Positions 61,711 to 64,000 of a stretch of 64,000 bases of DNA are shown here, one piece after another (within the stretch, counting starts at the first letter, position 1; each line of letters starts with the position of its first letter). A program made the translations under genes and the position numbers. The notes beneath the pieces are model-generated. The model searched no databases, was not told the origin of the DNA, and saw only the letters and a list, made by a program, of their open reading frames with translations. The DNA is from Mycteria americana (lineage: Eukaryota; Chordata; Aves; Ciconiiformes; Ciconiidae). The stretch lies in NCBI RefSeq assembly GCF_035582795.1, contig NC_134368.1:15916001-15980000 (forward strand), in the 5' to 3' direction.

Positions 61711-61992
61711 CCAACTCCTAAATTTTTTTAGAGCTAGTTTGTGCCACTACATACTACATCATAAATTGGGTTGGAACGTCATGTTTTGGGCTTGAATGTT
61801 TTTATTATTCTTGTTCCTATTCTGTAAGGATAAAGTAACTGAGGCTGCTTTCTTAGTATATTCCAATTACCTAGTCAAACTTCTGAGTGTGCTTAGAAAG
61901 GATGGATGCTATGCAGAAAAATACTAAAGTTTGCCTTTCATATTTATAAACAATTTAGTTAAGCCTTCCAAAACTGAAATTATATGAATAAA
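61052..61992 (+). promoter_or_regulatory. ZNF518B: Cluster of poly(A) signals
   Basis: Four AATAAA hexamers on the plus strand (61,052-61,057; 61,167-61,172; 61,687-61,692; 61,987-61,992). The middle two have the best downstream GT/T-rich sequence. Confidence 0.55.
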
Positions 61993-63374
61993 TATTACCG
62001 TATTTTTTTGCTGGAAAAATATCACCTTCTCGTCATCTTTGATACACACTGGAACATGTTTTCTTGCTGAGTTTGAAGCACATCTGCTGTTCCTACTGAT
62101 TATTTTTATATTTGCACATGGTACAAATTCAAAGGGACTATTTGCATAATGGTCCTACTATGTAAGTGGTTGAAGGCTCAGATATGGAATACAAGTATCT
62201 GCTACTTAAGCTAAAAGAATAAGTGTTAGTTAAGTAATAGAATTTACATAATTAAAGCTAGCTTTATAATCTGCTCCAATACCTATGAGCATCAAGTGAC
62301 GCCCTCTGACTTCAGTGGCTGCTGAGCACAGCTTGTTATTATGCAAACACATGCAGACCAAATGAAATTGTTACAGTGAATACCCAGATACGTAGCATTT
62401 CATGTGTATTTTTAAAAGCAAGAATTTTTTTTATATGACTGTAGTATGCTTTATTAGGTTTTGCTACTACGTGAGCTTCAGTGACATTTGGGTAAGCAAG
62501 ACTGAGTTTGGTTTTCGTCTTGTGTTAGAAGATACAATGCAAGATAAGCAAATTGCTCAGTCATTATCAAGATATCAGGAGTCAGTCTCTCTTAACACTT
62601 TTCTGTGAATTAATACAATGGCATATACTTCACCTGTATCCTCAAAGTTAAAAACAGTTAAAAAAGTTAAAATTACAAGAATCAGAAAATGGAGTAGATT
62701 TGTATTCTCAGTTGGAGAGAAGTTTTTTAGTGGAGCATTTAGAACACTTCATAATATGGGGAGCTCCTCACTCAAAGGCTAATCTGATTTTTGAGACATT
62801 TAAATAATTGTTCTATTTACATCTATACAACGAATCGGTGACGTTAAGGCAGAAAACATCTTTTGCGCAACTTGAATGGATATGTAAGGTAGCATTGTTC
62901 TCTCTGGGTTCCTGATTTATCCTTTCCGTCAATGAGTGTGATGGGAACATATTTGTAGAAGTCAATGATTTCTTTCACAGAATTAAATTTCTGGGGGGAA
63001 AAGGAAAAATTGAAGTCAGTGATTGAAAATGGAATTGACAGATGTTTTTGTCTATAACATTAAAAGACTTGCAAATTACAGCATTAGAAATAGGCCATAT
63101 TTTGCACAGAATTATGATTAGATTAGATGGAAGCTATCATAAAAGGAAAAGCGCCAGAATTTAATCATCTTAATTCCTTTGTGTCTCTCTGTTTTGTGTA
63201 GGAGAAAGCACCTGACTGCTTAGGGCAAAAGGGGAGCATGTCTAAGCCCTGAGAATGCAGTATCACCTGTAAAAGTTTGTGATGGTAGGTGCGATGATAG
63301 ATTTTGAAAAGATGAAGCAACTATAAATCATTACTAACTTTCCTGTCAAAAGTTACACTTAATTAGCGGTACAT
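61993..63374. other. Intergenic DNA downstream of ZNF518B
   Basis: AT-rich non-coding sequence up to the CR1 terminus. No exon or repeat recognised. Confidence 0.45.
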
Positions 63375-64000
63375 GATCATAGAATCATAGAATGCTTTGG
63401 ATTGGAAGGGACCTTTTCAGGTCATCTAGTCCAACCCCCCTGCAAGAGCAGGGACACCTTCAACTAGATCAGGTTGCTCAGAGCCCCATCCAACCTGACC
63501 TTGAATGTTTCCAGGGATGGGGCCTCCACTACCTCTCTGGGCAACCTGTTCCAGTGCTTCACCACCCTCATTGTAGAAAATGTCTTTCTTAAATCCAGTC
63601 TAAATGTGCCCTCCCTTAGTTTAAAACCATTGCTCCTTGTCCTGTCACAACAGGCCTTGCTAAAAAGTTTGTCCCTGTCTTTCCTTTAGGCCCCCTTTAA
63701 GTACTGGAAGGCTGCTGTAAGGTCTCCCTTCAGCCTTGTCTTCTCCAGGCTGAACAACCCCAACTCTCTCAGCCTGTCCTCGCAGGAGAGGTGCTCCAGC
63801 CCTCGGATCATTTTCGTGGCCCTCCTCTGGACTCGCTCCAACAGCTCCATGTCCTTCTTGTGCTGAGGGCTCCAGAGCTGGATGCAGTACTCCAGGTGAG
63901 GTCTCACCAGAGTGGAGTAGAGGGGCAGAATCACCTCCCTCGACCTGCTGGCCATGCTTCTTTTGTTGCAGCCCAGAATACAGTTGGCCTTCTGGGCTGT
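63375..64000 (-). mobile_element. CR1 LINE, 3' part, running off the window
   Basis: The element is in minus orientation. Its 3' terminus is the short tandem atcatagaatcatagaatg (forward view) at about 63,377-63,395. The 3' UTR block with 'ggaagggacctttt' and 'catctagtccaacccccc' follows, and then the C-terminal part of ORF2. It is much better preserved than the other CR1 pieces here, so this is a relatively young insertion. No target-site duplication can be judged because the other end is outside the window. Confidence 0.95.
63464..64000 (-). pseudogene. CR1 ORF2 (reverse transcriptase) C-terminal part with one internal stop
   Basis: The minus-strand frame is open from the window edge (64,000) to a TAA at 63,686-63,688. 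It contains the CR1 C-terminal signatures [13 protein letters not shown] and [13 protein letters not shown]. The same frame continues past that stop without any frameshift, through the [10 protein letters not shown] motif, to the natural end after L-S-N-L-I with TAG at 63,464-63,466. It is therefore broken only by one nonsense change in the part visible. The catalytic reverse-transcriptase and endonuclease domains lie beyond the window. Confidence 0.85.

Noticed and set aside
1-64000. CRISPR arrays, operons, tRNA or rRNA genes
   Set aside because: None seen. Gene structure, splice sites and repeats are those of a vertebrate nuclear genome.

Overview
This is a vertebrate nuclear window and almost certainly avian. 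It is AT-rich and mostly non-coding, and its recognisable repeats are of bird type. There are CR1 LINE fragments, including one with the typical avian CR1 3' terminus and the C-terminal part of the reverse-transcriptase ORF. There are also two related endogenous-retrovirus LTRs of a kind I associate with Neoaves (recalled, not searched). I see no bacterial or viral gene organisation, no CRISPR array and no RNA genes.

Layout. Positions 1 to about 48.8 kb are an intergenic desert with no supportable protein-coding exon. It holds CR1 pieces near 1.0, 8.5 and possibly 10.5 kb. Older, diverged CR1/L3-like LINE pieces lie near 3.7, 18.8-19.7, 35.6-36.4 and 47.3-48.1 kb. Two isolated GC-rich islands sit at 3.06-3.47 and 21.1-21.5 kb. 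A degenerate ERV 5' LTR with a lysine-type primer-binding site lies at 17.34-17.92 kb, and a clean solo LTR with target-site duplication at 42.45-42.99 kb. A less certain third LTR is at 46.5-47.1 kb, and several small tandem repeats are scattered through.

Positions 48.88-49.85 kb form a strong CpG island, which I read as the promoter and first untranslated exon of the only gene seen here. After an intron of about 6.3 kb, one large exon (from 55,619) carries a short uORF and the complete coding sequence of the zinc-finger protein ZNF518B (55,827-59,069, + strand). A long AT-rich 3' UTR with several poly(A) signals follows. The window closes with a CR1 element on the minus strand that runs off the right edge.

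The window therefore holds one gene: a nuclear C2H2 zinc-finger chromatin regulator with a CpG-island promoter, leader uORFs and a long 3' UTR, next to a repeat-bearing desert. I did not find an undescribed multi-gene system. The points most worth a second look are the strong-context uORF and twin start codons of ZNF518B, a possible TATA-driven antisense promoter at the CpG-island edge, a bare poly(T) tract flanked by 13-bp direct repeats (a possible tail-only retroposition scar), and the paired GC-rich islands.
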